Positions 36,327-45,507 of a stretch of 64,000 nucleotides of DNA are shown piece after piece. Each line of letters starts with the position of its first letter. Position 1 is the stretch's first letter. Origin of the DNA: FEN-1279 sp964400285 (lineage in GTDB: Bacteria > Bacteroidota > Ignavibacteria > Tepidaquicellales > Tepidaquicellaceae); contig CAYNTK010000008.1 of assembly GCA_964400285.1 (NCBI GenBank), positions 62,001 to 126,000 on the forward strand. Direction: 5' to 3'. Both the position numbers and the translations under genes were made by a program. Below the pieces are notes generated by a model that worked only from the letters and a program-made list of their open reading frames with translations, had not been told where the DNA came from and ran no database searches.

Positions 36327-37757
36327 ATGTTACAGGATAAAAAAGAAGAAAAAAAGAAAAAAGAAGAAATAGCACAATTAACACCTTCTCAGATTGTAAA
36401 TGAATTGAATAAATACATAATCGGGCAGGACAATGCAAAGAAATCTATAGCGATTGCACTTAGAAATAGATGGAGAAGGCAACAGGTACCTGATATAATG
36501 AAAGATGAAATAATGCCAAATAATATTATAATGATTGGGCCGACAGGAGTAGGAAAGACAGAAATTGCAAGAAGGATTTCAAAATTGGCAAATGCTCCTT
36601 TTGTAAAAGTTGAAGCTTCGAAATTTACCGAAGTAGGTTATGTAGGTCGTGATGTTGAGTCAATGATAAGGGAATTGATGGATTTATCAGTTAATATTGT
36701 GAAGCAGGAAAAAGCAAAAGAAGTTCAGAAAAAAGCAGAAGAGAATGCACTCGAGAGGATACTCGATATTTTGATACCACCAATAAAGAAGAAAAATGGA
36801 ATTCAACCTGCTTCAACAGATTTAAAAGATGGAGGTGAAGGTGGAAAAGCAATAGATGAAGCGGAACAGAATGCAAAGACCCGAGAAAAAATTTATAAAC
36901 AATTAATAGAAGGGAAACTTGACAATAGAATAATAGAGTTGGATTTGACATCCGATAATCTACCAATGTTACAAGTTTTAGGACCAATTGGTTTAGAAGA
37001 AATGGGATTAAATCTTCAGGATTTATTTGGAAATATTATGCCGAAAAAATCCAAAAAAAGAAAATTGTCTATTGCAGAAGCAAAAAAAATTATTACACAG
37101 GAAGAGTCACAGAAACTAATTGATATGGATAATGTAATAAAAGAAGCGATAGATAAAGTTCAGAATTCAGGAATAGTTTTCATTGATGAAATTGATAAGA
37201 TTACAGGGAACAGTGGAAAGCATAGTGGACCTGATGTTTCGAGAGAAGGAGTTCAACGTGATTTATTACCCATAGTGGAAGGTTCGACAGTGATAACTAA
37301 ATATGGTGCGGTTAAAACCGACCATATTTTATTCGTTGCCTCAGGTGCGTTTCATATTTCAAAACCAAGTGATTTAATACCTGAATTACAGGGTAGATTT
37401 CCTATTCGTGTGGAACTGAATAGCTTAAACGAAGAAGATTTTTATAAAATTCTTACCCAACCTGAAAACGCTCTAATTAAGCAATATGTTGCACTTTTGC
37501 AGACTGAAGGTGTTGAATTGAATTTTAAAGAAGATTCCATTCGTGAAATTGCGAAAATTGCTGCAGAGGTAAATGAACAAGTTGAAAATATTGGCGCAAG
37601 AAGATTACATACAATTATAACAACACTGTTGGAAGATATATTATTTGAAGTTCCGGATAAGATGAAAAAAACAAAGATAGAAATAGATAAAAAACTTGTA
37701 AACGAAAAATTATCAAAAATTGTTAAAAATAGAGATTTAAGTAGATATATATTATGA
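36327..37757 (+). CDS. hslU: ATP-dependent protease ATPase subunit HslU
   Basis: 476 residues. Walker A GPTGVGKTEIARR, the pore motif within VEASKFTEVGYVGRDVESMIR, an I-domain insertion (about 120-265), Walker B IVFIDEIDKI, sensor region VASGAFHISKPSDLIPELQGRFP, and the C-terminal end DLSRYIL, which inserts into HslV. Full length and intact. It unfolds substrates for HslV. It overlaps the following barrel gene by 4 bases. Confidence 0.97.
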   Translation: MLQDKKEEKKKKEEIAQLTPSQIVNELNKYIIGQDNAKKSIAIALRNRWRRQQVPDIMKDEIMPNNIIMIGPTGVGKTEIARRISKLANAPFVKVEASKFTEVGYVGRDVESMIRELMDLSVNIVKQEKAKEVQKKAEENALERILDILIPPIKKKNGIQPASTDLKDGGEGGKAIDEAEQNAKTREKIYKQLIEGKLDNRIIELDLTSDNLPMLQVLGPIGLEEMGLNLQDLFGNIMPKKSKKRKLSIAEAKKIITQEESQKLIDMDNVIKEAIDKVQNSGIVFIDEIDKITGNSGKHSGPDVSREGVQRDLLPIVEGSTVITKYGAVKTDHILFVASGAFHISKPSDLIPELQGRFPIRVELNSLNEEDFYKILTQPENALIKQYVALLQTEGVELNFKEDSIREIAKIAAEVNEQVENIGARRLHTIITTLLEDILFEVPDKMKKTKIEIDKKLVNEKLSKIVKNRDLSRYIL

Positions 37758-38473
37758 GGAAATTAACTATAATTTTTTTATTAGTAATAGGGGCTAATTA
37801 TTTGATAGCCCAAATAAAGGATAGGGATAAAGGACATCCCTATGCAGGGTTAGGATATTCACTTGTAATATTCACTAATTCTGATGCAAGTAAAATATAT
37901 CCAATGATTAATTTGAATACTTCATCATTTTTAAGTGAGATTAATTTAAGTGCAGGATATAAATTTAATAGAAACTTTGCTCTGGAATTTAATCCCTCAT
38001 TTGTTTTTGCTTCATCAAATAATAATAAAGGATTTTATTATTATGATAAATTAGATAAATCGAATTATTTTTATTTACCGAACAAAGCAAATCTTTTTAC
38101 TTTACCATTGAATGTGAAGATGAAAATATTTCCATTTGCAAAGCAGACATTTTCATTTGTTAATAATATTTTTTTTGCGATTGGCGGTGGACCGATGTAT
38201 ATAAATGAGCAATATGATAATGCTGTATATAATAGTGAAAATTATTTTCAAACGAATGCACTTAAATTTCAGACTTATTCTAATAGTTTTTGGAGATATA
38301 ATGCAGTAATATCTGGTGGATACGATTACGCTGGAAATGTCGGATTGGGTTTCGAATTCAGTTTTAGAATGGTACCACTTGCAATAGATGGACCTGCTCC
38401 AGTAATAACTTCAATTGCGAGTAATTTTAATAGTATTAACCTTAGTGTAAAAGCAAGTATGGGGTTTTGGTAA
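37754..38473 (+). CDS. Outer-membrane beta-barrel protein, porin-like family
   Basis: 239 residues. Signal peptide RKLTIIFLLVIGANYLIAQ, then alternating strands with aromatic girdles (NLSAGYKFNRNFALEFNPSFVF; VGLGFEFSFRMVPLAI) ending in a final MGFW aromatic, as in small eight-stranded outer-membrane barrels. I do not recognise a specific family. Translationally coupled to hslU (ATGA overlap), which may be co-transcription only. The unit stops at the terminator at 38506-38535. Confidence 0.75.
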   Translation: MRKLTIIFLLVIGANYLIAQIKDRDKGHPYAGLGYSLVIFTNSDASKIYPMINLNTSSFLSEINLSAGYKFNRNFALEFNPSFVFASSNNNKGFYYYDKLDKSNYFYLPNKANLFTLPLNVKMKIFPFAKQTFSFVNNIFFAIGGGPMYINEQYDNAVYNSENYFQTNALKFQTYSNSFWRYNAVISGGYDYAGNVGLGFEFSFRMVPLAIDGPAPVITSIASNFNSINLSVKASMGFW

Positions 38474-38505
38474 AACATTTATCATAGATAGTAAGAGAAA
38501 ATATT

Positions 38506-38535
38506 AAAGTTACGAGGTTTTTCGTAACTTTTTTT
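38506..38535 (+). terminator. Rho-independent terminator of the dprA-hslU operon
   Basis: A perfect 10-bp stem AAAGTTACGA/TCGTAACTTT with a 6-base loop is followed by T residues. It lies between the convergent barrel gene and the minus-strand acyl-CoA dehydrogenase and could serve both. Confidence 0.88.
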
Positions 38536-38615
38536 ATTTTTAAAAATTTTAAAATTACTAATCAAATTTATTTAGACATACTTTACAATGGATTACCAAT
38601 GTAAAGGAAATGAAT

Positions 38616-39755
38616 TTATTTTAATAATTCTCTTGCTATAACGATTTTTTGTATTTCGCTTGTTCCTTCGTAGATTTCGGTGATTTTAGCATCGCGAAGG
38701 TATCTTTCTACAAGGTATTCGCGGACATAACCGTAACCACCGTGAATTTGAATTGCCTCGAGAGCATTGTTTACCGCTGTTTTGCTTGCAAATAGTTTTG
38801 CCTGTGCGGCTTCTTTTGCATATTTTTCTTTTGCATCTTTTTTCAATGCGGCATTAAAAATCAATAACCTTGAGGATTCTGTGTTTACTGCCATGTCGGC
38901 AAGTTTAAATTGTATTGCTTGTAAATTTGAGATAGGTGCGTTAAAGGCTTTTCTTTCTTTCGAATATCTAACAGATGATTCAAGAGATGCCTGTGCAATT
39001 CCAAGTGCTTGTGATGCGATACCTATTCTTCCTCCATTGAGAGTTTCCATTGCGATTTTAAACCCAAGTCCTTCTTCTCCAAGCAGGTTTTCTTTTGGGA
39101 CTTTACAATTATTTAAACCAATTGAGCAAGTATCTGAACTTCTTATTCCGAGCTTATCTTCTTTTTTTCCTACTTCGAAACCTTCGTATGTTTTTTCGAC
39201 TATGAATGTAGAAATACCTTTATACCCTTTTGATTTATCTGTCATTGCTTGAATTAGGTAATAGTCTGCTTTTGTTCCGTTTGTAATCCAGTTTTTCATT
39301 CCATTCAAAATGTAATATTCACCCTGCTGGACTGCTTCGGTTTTCTGCTGTGTGGCATCGCTTCCTGCTTCTGGTTCGGATAAACAGAATGCACCGAGTT
39401 TTTGTCCTGTTGCAAGTGGTTTCAGGTATTTTTCTTTTTGTTCGTTCGTTCCCCATTTTTCTATACCGTAGCAAACAAGAGAATTATTAACCGACATAAT
39501 TACACCAACGGATGCGTCAACTTTGGATATTTCTTCCATAGCTATAACATAACTTATTGTATCCAAACCTGCACCACCCCATTCGGGAGATACCATCATA
39601 CCCATAAAACCAAGTTCTCCGAGTTTTTTAATTATTTCGGTAGGGAATTCGGCATTAATGTCTCTCTGCACTGCTGAAGGTGCGATTTCGTTTTCTGCAA
39701 AATCTCTTGCAGTTTCTTTAATGTAAAGATGTTCTTCTGTAAATTCGAAATTCAT
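38616..39755 (-). CDS. Short/medium-chain acyl-CoA dehydrogenase
   Basis: 379 residues, standard for butyryl-CoA-type dehydrogenases. FLSEPEAGSDA-like motif (FCLSEPEAGSDATQQKT) and WITNGTKADYY line the FAD/acyl site, and IYEGTSEIQKIVIARELL carries the catalytic-base glutamate of the family. It oxidises acyl-CoA to enoyl-CoA, passing electrons to ETF. Its neighbours upstream (hbd and thiolase, same strand) suggest a C4 substrate. No etfAB is nearby, so the reductive bifurcating direction cannot be argued. Confidence 0.92.
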   Translation of the reverse strand: MNFEFTEEHLYIKETARDFAENEIAPSAVQRDINAEFPTEIIKKLGELGFMGMMVSPEWGGAGLDTISYVIAMEEISKVDASVGVIMSVNNSLVCYGIEKWGTNEQKEKYLKPLATGQKLGAFCLSEPEAGSDATQQKTEAVQQGEYYILNGMKNWITNGTKADYYLIQAMTDKSKGYKGISTFIVEKTYEGFEVGKKEDKLGIRSSDTCSIGLNNCKVPKENLLGEEGLGFKIAMETLNGGRIGIASQALGIAQASLESSVRYSKERKAFNAPISNLQAIQFKLADMAVNTESSRLLIFNAALKKDAKEKYAKEAAQAKLFASKTAVNNALEAIQIHGGYGYVREYLVERYLRDAKITEIYEGTSEIQKIVIARELLK

Positions 39756-39856
39756 ATTGAATAGGAAATTTAATTAATAAATGTGTTGATTATAATTTAT
39801 AATTGTTCTCCTTTGCGTTCTTTGAGAAATACTTTTCTAACTTTGTGTTTAGGGTT

Positions 39857-40705
39857 TTAATACTTATAAAATCCTTGACCTGTTTTTCTACCAAGATGAC
39901 CTGCTGCTACCATTTTCTTTAGTAGGGGACAGGGGCGATATTTAGAATCACCAAGTCCATTTTGTAAGACTTCCATAATGGATAAGCAGACATCAAGACC
40001 GATAAAATCGGCTAATGTCAATGGTCCCATTGGGTGATTCATTCCAAGTTTCATAACATTATCAATTGCTTCGGGAGTTGCTACACCTTCCATAACACAA
40101 TACACTGCTTCGTTAATCATTGGCATTAAAATTCTATTTGAAATAAATCCTGGATAATCTTGAACCTCCACAGGTATTTTAGAAAGCCTTTCGGATGTTT
40201 CTTTTATTACATCATATACTTCCTGTGATGTAGCTAAACCTCTGATAATTTCAACTAATTTCATCATAGGAACGGGGTTCATAAAATGCATACCAATAAC
40301 TTTATCAGGTCGCTTTGTGACTGCTGCAATCTCTGTAATAGAAATTGAAGAAGTATTGCTTGCAAGTATGCAATCCGCTTTACAGATTTCATCGAGTGAT
40401 TTAAAAATATTTTTTTTAATTGCATCGTTTTCAGTAGCGGCTTCAACAACTAAATCAGAATCTTTTGCTGATGATATTTCAATTGAAGTCGTGATTCTTT
40501 CCATAATTTCTTTTTTTCTATCTTCGATGAATACTCCTTTTTTTATTTGTCTATCTATGTTTTTAGAAATATTATCTAATCCTTTATTAATAAATTCTTG
40601 TTTTATATCAACGAGATTTACGCTATAGTTAAATTGTGCGAATGTATGGGCAATTCCGTTACCCATAGTTCCTGCGCCTATTACCGTTACTTTTTTTATT
40701 TCCAT
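39857..40705 (-). CDS. hbd: 3-hydroxybutyryl-CoA dehydrogenase
   Basis: 282 residues, the short single-domain type. N-terminal Rossmann motif VIGAGTMGNGIAHTFAQFNYSV, active-site regions SNTSSISITEIA and GMHFMNPVPMMKLVEII, and the C-terminal GPLTLADFIGLDVCLSIMEVL with final GRKTGQGFYKY. It interconverts acetoacetyl-CoA and 3-hydroxybutyryl-CoA. Located 24 bases after the thiolase stop, so the same transcript. Confidence 0.95.
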   Translation of the reverse strand: MEIKKVTVIGAGTMGNGIAHTFAQFNYSVNLVDIKQEFINKGLDNISKNIDRQIKKGVFIEDRKKEIMERITTSIEISSAKDSDLVVEAATENDAIKKNIFKSLDEICKADCILASNTSSISITEIAAVTKRPDKVIGMHFMNPVPMMKLVEIIRGLATSQEVYDVIKETSERLSKIPVEVQDYPGFISNRILMPMINEAVYCVMEGVATPEAIDNVMKLGMNHPMGPLTLADFIGLDVCLSIMEVLQNGLGDSKYRPCPLLKKMVAAGHLGRKTGQGFYKY

Positions 40706-40729
40706 TTTATTTTATAATTATAAATTAGA

Positions 40730-41905
40730 TTAAACTTTTTCAACTATTATGGCGCTTGCTTCTCCACCACCGATGCATAAAGTAGCAATACCTCTTTTAG
40801 CATTTCTATTTTTCATTGCATAGAGTAAAGTGGTCAGAATTCTTGCACCGCTTGCACCAATAGGGTGTCCGAGTGCCACTGCACCACCGTTTACATTAAC
40901 TTTATTTGGGTCTAAATTTGCAACTTTATTTACTGCGAGGCACTGAACAGAAAAAGCCTCGTTTGCTTCGAATAAATCGACATCTTCAAGTTTCAATCCT
41001 GATTTTTTCAATATATTTATTATTGCAAAGGCGGGTGCTGTTGTAAACCATTCGGGTTTTTGAGCAAAAGAAATCTGAGATACAACTTTTGCAAGCGGTT
41101 TTAATCCGAGTTCATCTGCTTTTTCTTTCGACATTAAAACAAGTGCAGCAGCACCGTCATTAATTTTTGAGGCATTAAATGCTGTTACTGTTCCATCTTT
41201 ATCAAATGCAGGTTTTAGCGAAAGTCCTTTTTCAAAATTTACTTTCTTTGGCTCTTCATCTTCAGAAACTATTATTTCACCTTTTCTGTCTTTAATTTTT
41301 ACTTCCACTATTTCTTCTCTGAAAAATCCTTTTTCGATTGCACTCAAAGCACGTTTATAACTTTCAATAGCAAAATCGTCCTGCTCTTTTCTTGAAATAT
41401 TCATTTCTCTGGAGCATAGTTCGGCGGCATTTCCCATATGAAAATTATTATACACATCCCATAAACCATCTTTTATCATACCATCAGTAATTTGAGCGTG
41501 ACCCATTCTAAAGCCTGCTCTTGATTTTTCAAGGTAATGAGGGACATTGCTCATAGATTCCATTCCCCCTGCGACTATAATTTCTGCATCACCGCATTGA
41601 ATTGCTTGAGATGCGAGCATAACGGATTTCAAACCAGAGCCGCAAACTTTATTAATAGTCATACAAGGAACAGATTCGGGAAGTCCTGCATATAAAGTTG
41701 CCTGACGTGCGGGTGCTTGTCCGATACCTGCAGGTAGAACGCAACCCATAATTACTTCTGAAACGTCTTCATTTTTTATTCCTGCTCTTTTTACAGCTTC
41801 TTTAATTACTATTGCGCCGAGTTGAGGTGCTGAAAGCGAAGAAAGCGCTCCCTGAAAACTTCCGATAGGAGTTCTAACTGCAGATACTATAACAACTTCT
41901 CTCAT
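40730..41905 (-). CDS. Acetyl-CoA C-acetyltransferase (thiolase)
   Basis: 391 residues. The nucleophilic cysteine C88 lies in INKVCGSGLKSV; GHPIGASGAR holds the histidine, and CIGGGEASAIIVE holds the second cysteine. The size and tight motif set suit a biosynthetic/acetoacetyl-CoA thiolase rather than a long-chain FadA. First gene of the thiolase-hbd-acyl-CoA dehydrogenase series. No enoyl-CoA hydratase is present in the window. Confidence 0.94.
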   Translation of the reverse strand: MREVVIVSAVRTPIGSFQGALSSLSAPQLGAIVIKEAVKRAGIKNEDVSEVIMGCVLPAGIGQAPARQATLYAGLPESVPCMTINKVCGSGLKSVMLASQAIQCGDAEIIVAGGMESMSNVPHYLEKSRAGFRMGHAQITDGMIKDGLWDVYNNFHMGNAAELCSREMNISRKEQDDFAIESYKRALSAIEKGFFREEIVEVKIKDRKGEIIVSEDEEPKKVNFEKGLSLKPAFDKDGTVTAFNASKINDGAAALVLMSKEKADELGLKPLAKVVSQISFAQKPEWFTTAPAFAIINILKKSGLKLEDVDLFEANEAFSVQCLAVNKVANLDPNKVNVNGGAVALGHPIGASGARILTTLLYAMKNRNAKRGIATLCIGGGEASAIIVEKV

Positions 41906-42030
41906 ATAAAAAATTTGTTTAAGTTTAGAACTGATATTTTTTTTAACAAAAAAAGAGTTAAAAAAATTGCATAAGATATAAAATAAAGAGGTAAAAAATT
42001 AATATTTATGTTAATTTTATCTAATTAAGA

Positions 42031-42066
42031 AAAAAAATACCATCACTATAGTAAGTTGATGGTATT
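42031..42066 (-). terminator. Rho-independent terminator after tpiA
   Basis: A 10-bp stem AATACCATCA (42036-42045) with TGATGGTATT (42057-42066), followed on the minus strand by seven T (the A run at 42031-42037). It lies just beyond the tpiA stop at 42089. Confidence 0.85.
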
Positions 42067-42088
42067 ATGAAATAACCTTTTAGTGATT

Positions 42089-42853
42089 TTATATCACTGC
42101 ACTTTTTATAATCTGAATAAAGCTATCCGCTTTCAGGCTTGCGCCTCCAATTAATCCGCCGTCTATATCGGGTTTAGCAAGAAGTTCGGCAGAATTTTTA
42201 TCATTCATACTTCCTCCGTATAAAACCCTTGTGTTTTCCGCTGTTTCTTTTCCGAAAATATTTTCGAGAGTTTTTCTTATTAAAATATGCATTTCGTTTG
42301 CCTGTTCGGGTGTAGCTGTTTTCCCAGTTCCGATAGCCCAAACGGGTTCATAAGCAATAATTACATTATTTAAATCTACTTTAGATAAATCTTTTAGGCA
42401 AAGGTTAACTTGCTCATCTACGATTATTTTATGGATATTACTTTCTCTTTCTTCAAGTGTTTCTCCGACACACAGAATCGGTGTCAACTCGTTTTTTAAG
42501 GCATTTTTTATTTTATCATTAATCAGTTCATTCGATTCAAGAAAGTATTGTCTTCTTTCGCTATGGCCGAGGATAACGTATTTACAATTTAAGCTTTTTA
42601 TCATAGGTGCAGATATTTCGCCAGTATAAGCTCCTTCATCTTTTTGGTGAATATTTTGTGCTCCTATTCCGATTTTTTTGTTTTGAATAATTTTATTTGC
42701 AGTAGAAAGTGAAGTAAATGGGGGGCATACTACGACATCGACTTTTTCAAGAATATCATCAGATAAGCCATTCAAAATTCCAGTTATTAGATTTTTTGTT
42801 GTTTCGGTTGTAGTATTCATTTTCCAATTACCAGCAATAAATTTTTTTCTCAT
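42089..42853 (-). CDS. tpiA: Triosephosphate isomerase
   Basis: 254 residues, full length. KFIAGNWKMNTT, catalytic histidine in VILGHSERRQYF, catalytic glutamate in IAYEPVWAIGTGKTATPEQANE, which also holds the flexible loop, and the phosphate-binding VLYGGSMND. A glycolysis/gluconeogenesis enzyme. It is 19 bases after the photolyase stop and last in the unit IMPDH/GMPR-like - photolyase - tpiA, with a terminator behind it. Confidence 0.97.
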   Translation of the reverse strand: MRKKFIAGNWKMNTTTETTKNLITGILNGLSDDILEKVDVVVCPPFTSLSTANKIIQNKKIGIGAQNIHQKDEGAYTGEISAPMIKSLNCKYVILGHSERRQYFLESNELINDKIKNALKNELTPILCVGETLEERESNIHKIIVDEQVNLCLKDLSKVDLNNVIIAYEPVWAIGTGKTATPEQANEMHILIRKTLENIFGKETAENTRVLYGGSMNDKNSAELLAKPDIDGGLIGGASLKADSFIQIIKSAVI

Positions 42854-42872
42854 ATTTTAATATTTATTTAAT

Positions 42873-44303
42873 TTAAATTTTTTTGTTTATTTTTTTAAAA
42901 GTAAGAATTGCATATTTACTCGCTGCTGAATGTTCTATTATTTGAGTAGGATAATCTTTTCCGATTATAACACCGCATTTTTTTTGTTCATCGATGGACA
43001 TTTCAGAAGGATTATGAATATATTTTGCTGGAACATTTTTTAATTCATCTACATATTTTTTAATATAAATTCCTTCAGCATCAAATTTTTTGCTCTGAAG
43101 ATATGGATTAAAAATTCTAAAATATGGCTGAGCATCGCAACCTGTAGAAGCAGACCATTGCCATCCTCCGTTATTTGATGAAAAATCCATATCAATTAAA
43201 TTTTCAGCAAAATGCTTTTCACCGAGTTTCCAATCTATTAACAAATCTTTGGTTAAAAACATAGCTACAATCATTCTAACTCTATTATGCATCCAACCTT
43301 CTTTTTTCAATTGTCTCATACCAGCATCAACAATAGGGTATCCCGTTAACCCTTCACACCATAGATTAAATAATTTTTTATCATAATTCCAATTTATTTT
43401 ATCGTATTCTTTTTTAAATGAGTTGTTGATAATGTGAGGGAAATAATAAGTGATATTGTAATAAAATTCTCTCCAAATCAATTCATCACGCCATTTTTCA
43501 ATACCTATAGATTTATTTTTATTTTTGTAAATAAGTCTGAAACATTCTCGGATGCTAACGGTTCCAAAATGTAAATGTGCAGAGAGAAGGCTTGTTCCAC
43601 TTTTTGCAGGGAAGTCTCTATTTAATTGGTAATGAATAATTTTATTTTTAACGAAGTCGTTTAATAATTTTAAACCGTAAATCCTTCCGCCATACAGTAA
43701 TTCTGATTTATCAAGGTTTTCATATTCTTTTTCTAAATCAGGAGCAATGAAATCTTTTAAAATTAATTGATTATCAGGATTAAGTTTTGATAAGTTTATT
43801 TTAAATTCTTTGTAATCATTTTCAGATAGGAATTTCAGAAATTTGTTTTTGAAAGGTGTAAAAACAGTGTAGGGTTTTGAATCGTCTTTAATAACTTTAT
43901 TTAAATCCATTAAAGTTGTATCAGCATATTCATAATATTTACCCGAATGTTCTTCGATTATTTCCTTTACTTTTTTGTCCCTTGCAATACAATACGGTTC
44001 AACCTGTTTATTAGTATATACTTCAACAGCACCGTATTTATATATTATATCAGTGAAAATAACAGAGCTTTTACCGTATAGAATATCTAAGTTAAGATTA
44101 AATTTATTTAATTCTTTTTTTAAATCGAAAAGGCATTCATATAGGAATGAAATTCTTTTTTCACCGAAGTAATTGAAAGAATTTTTATTTTTTATGTAGA
44201 TAAATAAAAATTTATCAGAATTCTGGATCGAATTAATGAATTCGTATAAAGCTTTATTATCAACAATTCTTAAATCTTTACGAAACCAAAAAATTTTAAG
44301 CAT
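42873..44303 (-). CDS. phrB: Deoxyribodipyrimidine photolyase (class I CPD type)
   Basis: 476 residues. The N-terminal DNA photolyase/antenna domain begins MLKIFWFRKDLRIVDNKAL. The C-terminal FAD domain has GTSLLSAHLHFGTVS, WRDELIWREFYYNI, VDAGMRQLKKEGWMHNRVRM and NGGWQWSASTGCDAQPYFRIFNP. It repairs cyclobutane pyrimidine dimers with blue light. Full length and apparently intact. The motif set fits a photolyase better than a cryptochrome. The start is 6 bases after the preceding stop. Confidence 0.94.
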   Translation of the reverse strand: MLKIFWFRKDLRIVDNKALYEFINSIQNSDKFLFIYIKNKNSFNYFGEKRISFLYECLFDLKKELNKFNLNLDILYGKSSVIFTDIIYKYGAVEVYTNKQVEPYCIARDKKVKEIIEEHSGKYYEYADTTLMDLNKVIKDDSKPYTVFTPFKNKFLKFLSENDYKEFKINLSKLNPDNQLILKDFIAPDLEKEYENLDKSELLYGGRIYGLKLLNDFVKNKIIHYQLNRDFPAKSGTSLLSAHLHFGTVSIRECFRLIYKNKNKSIGIEKWRDELIWREFYYNITYYFPHIINNSFKKEYDKINWNYDKKLFNLWCEGLTGYPIVDAGMRQLKKEGWMHNRVRMIVAMFLTKDLLIDWKLGEKHFAENLIDMDFSSNNGGWQWSASTGCDAQPYFRIFNPYLQSKKFDAEGIYIKKYVDELKNVPAKYIHNPSEMSIDEQKKCGVIIGKDYPTQIIEHSAASKYAILTFKKINKKI

Positions 44304-44309
44304 TTAAAA

Positions 44310-45344
44310 TTACACCTGTGGTTTTCTTTCGTCAAAAGAATGACTTGTTAAGCGAACAAAAGTTGAGTGTTTTCGATATTCTTCAAGAGATTTAGCATTA
44401 AGATAGCTCATAGAAGATTGCAAGCCTTCACGATATTCTTTAATGAGTTTTGCAACGTTACCTTTATAAGGCACAAGGGATTCTTCACCTTCAATATAAT
44501 TTTTATTATCCTGCTTGACTGCAAATGAAGCACTTCCACAGTATTTTTTCCATCGTTGGTTATTATATTTTAGGACTTCTCCTGGTGATTCTTCAGTACC
44601 TGCAAGAACACGTCCGAACATCACAGCATCACAACCGAGAGCAATAGCTTTACACATAGCACCGGGAGTGCTAATGCCACCATCTGCAATTATTTTTACA
44701 TTACTTTTTGAATCTTTTTTAGCAGATAAGGCTCTGATTATTGCATCAACCTGACCGATACCTATACCTGATTTAATAGAAGTAGAGCACATCGCACCAT
44801 TACCTATTCCAACTCTAATAGCATCGACTTCGAGACTGATTAGATATTTTGTAGTTTCATAGCTTGCAACATTACCTGCAATGATTTTTAATTTATAATC
44901 TTTAATAATTTTTGAAATTTTATTTATGAATTTTTCAATCATTTTCGAGCCACCATTAGCAATATCAATACAAAATATTTTGATACCAGTGTCAGCAAGT
45001 TTTTGAACTCGTTTAATTTCAGTATCGTGATTAATTCCAACGGCAGCAGCTTTGTAGTCACTTATTAATAGACCGTTATCGGTAAATTCATCTATTTGTT
45101 CTTCGATAGTATTAAATCTATGGATAATGCCAAGGCATTTCATTTCCGATAAAGCTTTTGCCATTTTACCGCCGCAAACAGTATTCATAGGTGAAGCGAT
45201 AATTGGGACGGATAAATTAAGACCGAGAAAATCAACTGAAGTATCGCAATCAGCTCTATGCTTAAGCTCTGAGATTTGATTTGGAAGAATAGAGATATCG
45301 TCATAAGTTAAGGAATAATCCTGAATAATATTTTCGTAAGACAT
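44310..45344 (-). CDS. IMP dehydrogenase/GMP reductase family enzyme without CBS domains
   Basis: 344 residues with the shared TIM-barrel fold: LTYDDISILPNQ, PIIASPMNTVCGG, IKIFCIDIANG, IRVGIGNGAMCSTS (catalytic cysteine) and IADGGISTPGAMCKAIALG. No CBS pair is inserted, so the length fits GMP reductase (about 345) rather than ordinary IMPDH (about 490). The flap GEESLVPYKG resembles GMP reductase, but the tail FVRLTSHSFDE resembles IMPDH. I cannot decide between them from sequence, though the length favours GMP reductase. Co-transcribed with photolyase and tpiA. Confidence 0.82.
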   Translation of the reverse strand: MSYENIIQDYSLTYDDISILPNQISELKHRADCDTSVDFLGLNLSVPIIASPMNTVCGGKMAKALSEMKCLGIIHRFNTIEEQIDEFTDNGLLISDYKAAAVGINHDTEIKRVQKLADTGIKIFCIDIANGGSKMIEKFINKISKIIKDYKLKIIAGNVASYETTKYLISLEVDAIRVGIGNGAMCSTSIKSGIGIGQVDAIIRALSAKKDSKSNVKIIADGGISTPGAMCKAIALGCDAVMFGRVLAGTEESPGEVLKYNNQRWKKYCGSASFAVKQDNKNYIEGEESLVPYKGNVAKLIKEYREGLQSSMSYLNAKSLEEYRKHSTFVRLTSHSFDERKPQV

Positions 45345-45421
45345 AAAGAAAAAATTTGTTTATAAAGTTAAAGATTATCTTAAAAGATTTAAGAATTTAA
45401 AATAATAAAGTCATAGCTATT

Positions 45422-45448
45422 TGGATTCCTACATTAACGGGAATGACA
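45422..45448. repeat. Degenerate palindromic element
   Basis: TGGATTCCT...CGGGAATGACA contains an imperfect ATTCC/GGAAT palindrome and looks like the short intergenic palindromes (TGGATTCCC...GGGAATGACA) dispersed in many bacteria. Only one copy was noticed in this window, so dispersal is inferred. Confidence 0.3.
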
Positions 45449-45507
45449 AATAGAGTTCGTAATTTTTTTTTAAGATAAACCTATTTATTTTAAATAAATT
45501 TAAAAAA

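Noticed and set aside
38767..39252. A 161-codon plus-strand frame antisense to the acyl-CoA dehydrogenase
   Set aside because: Lies fully inside a well-conserved gene on the other strand and has no motif; it is a shadow of that gene.
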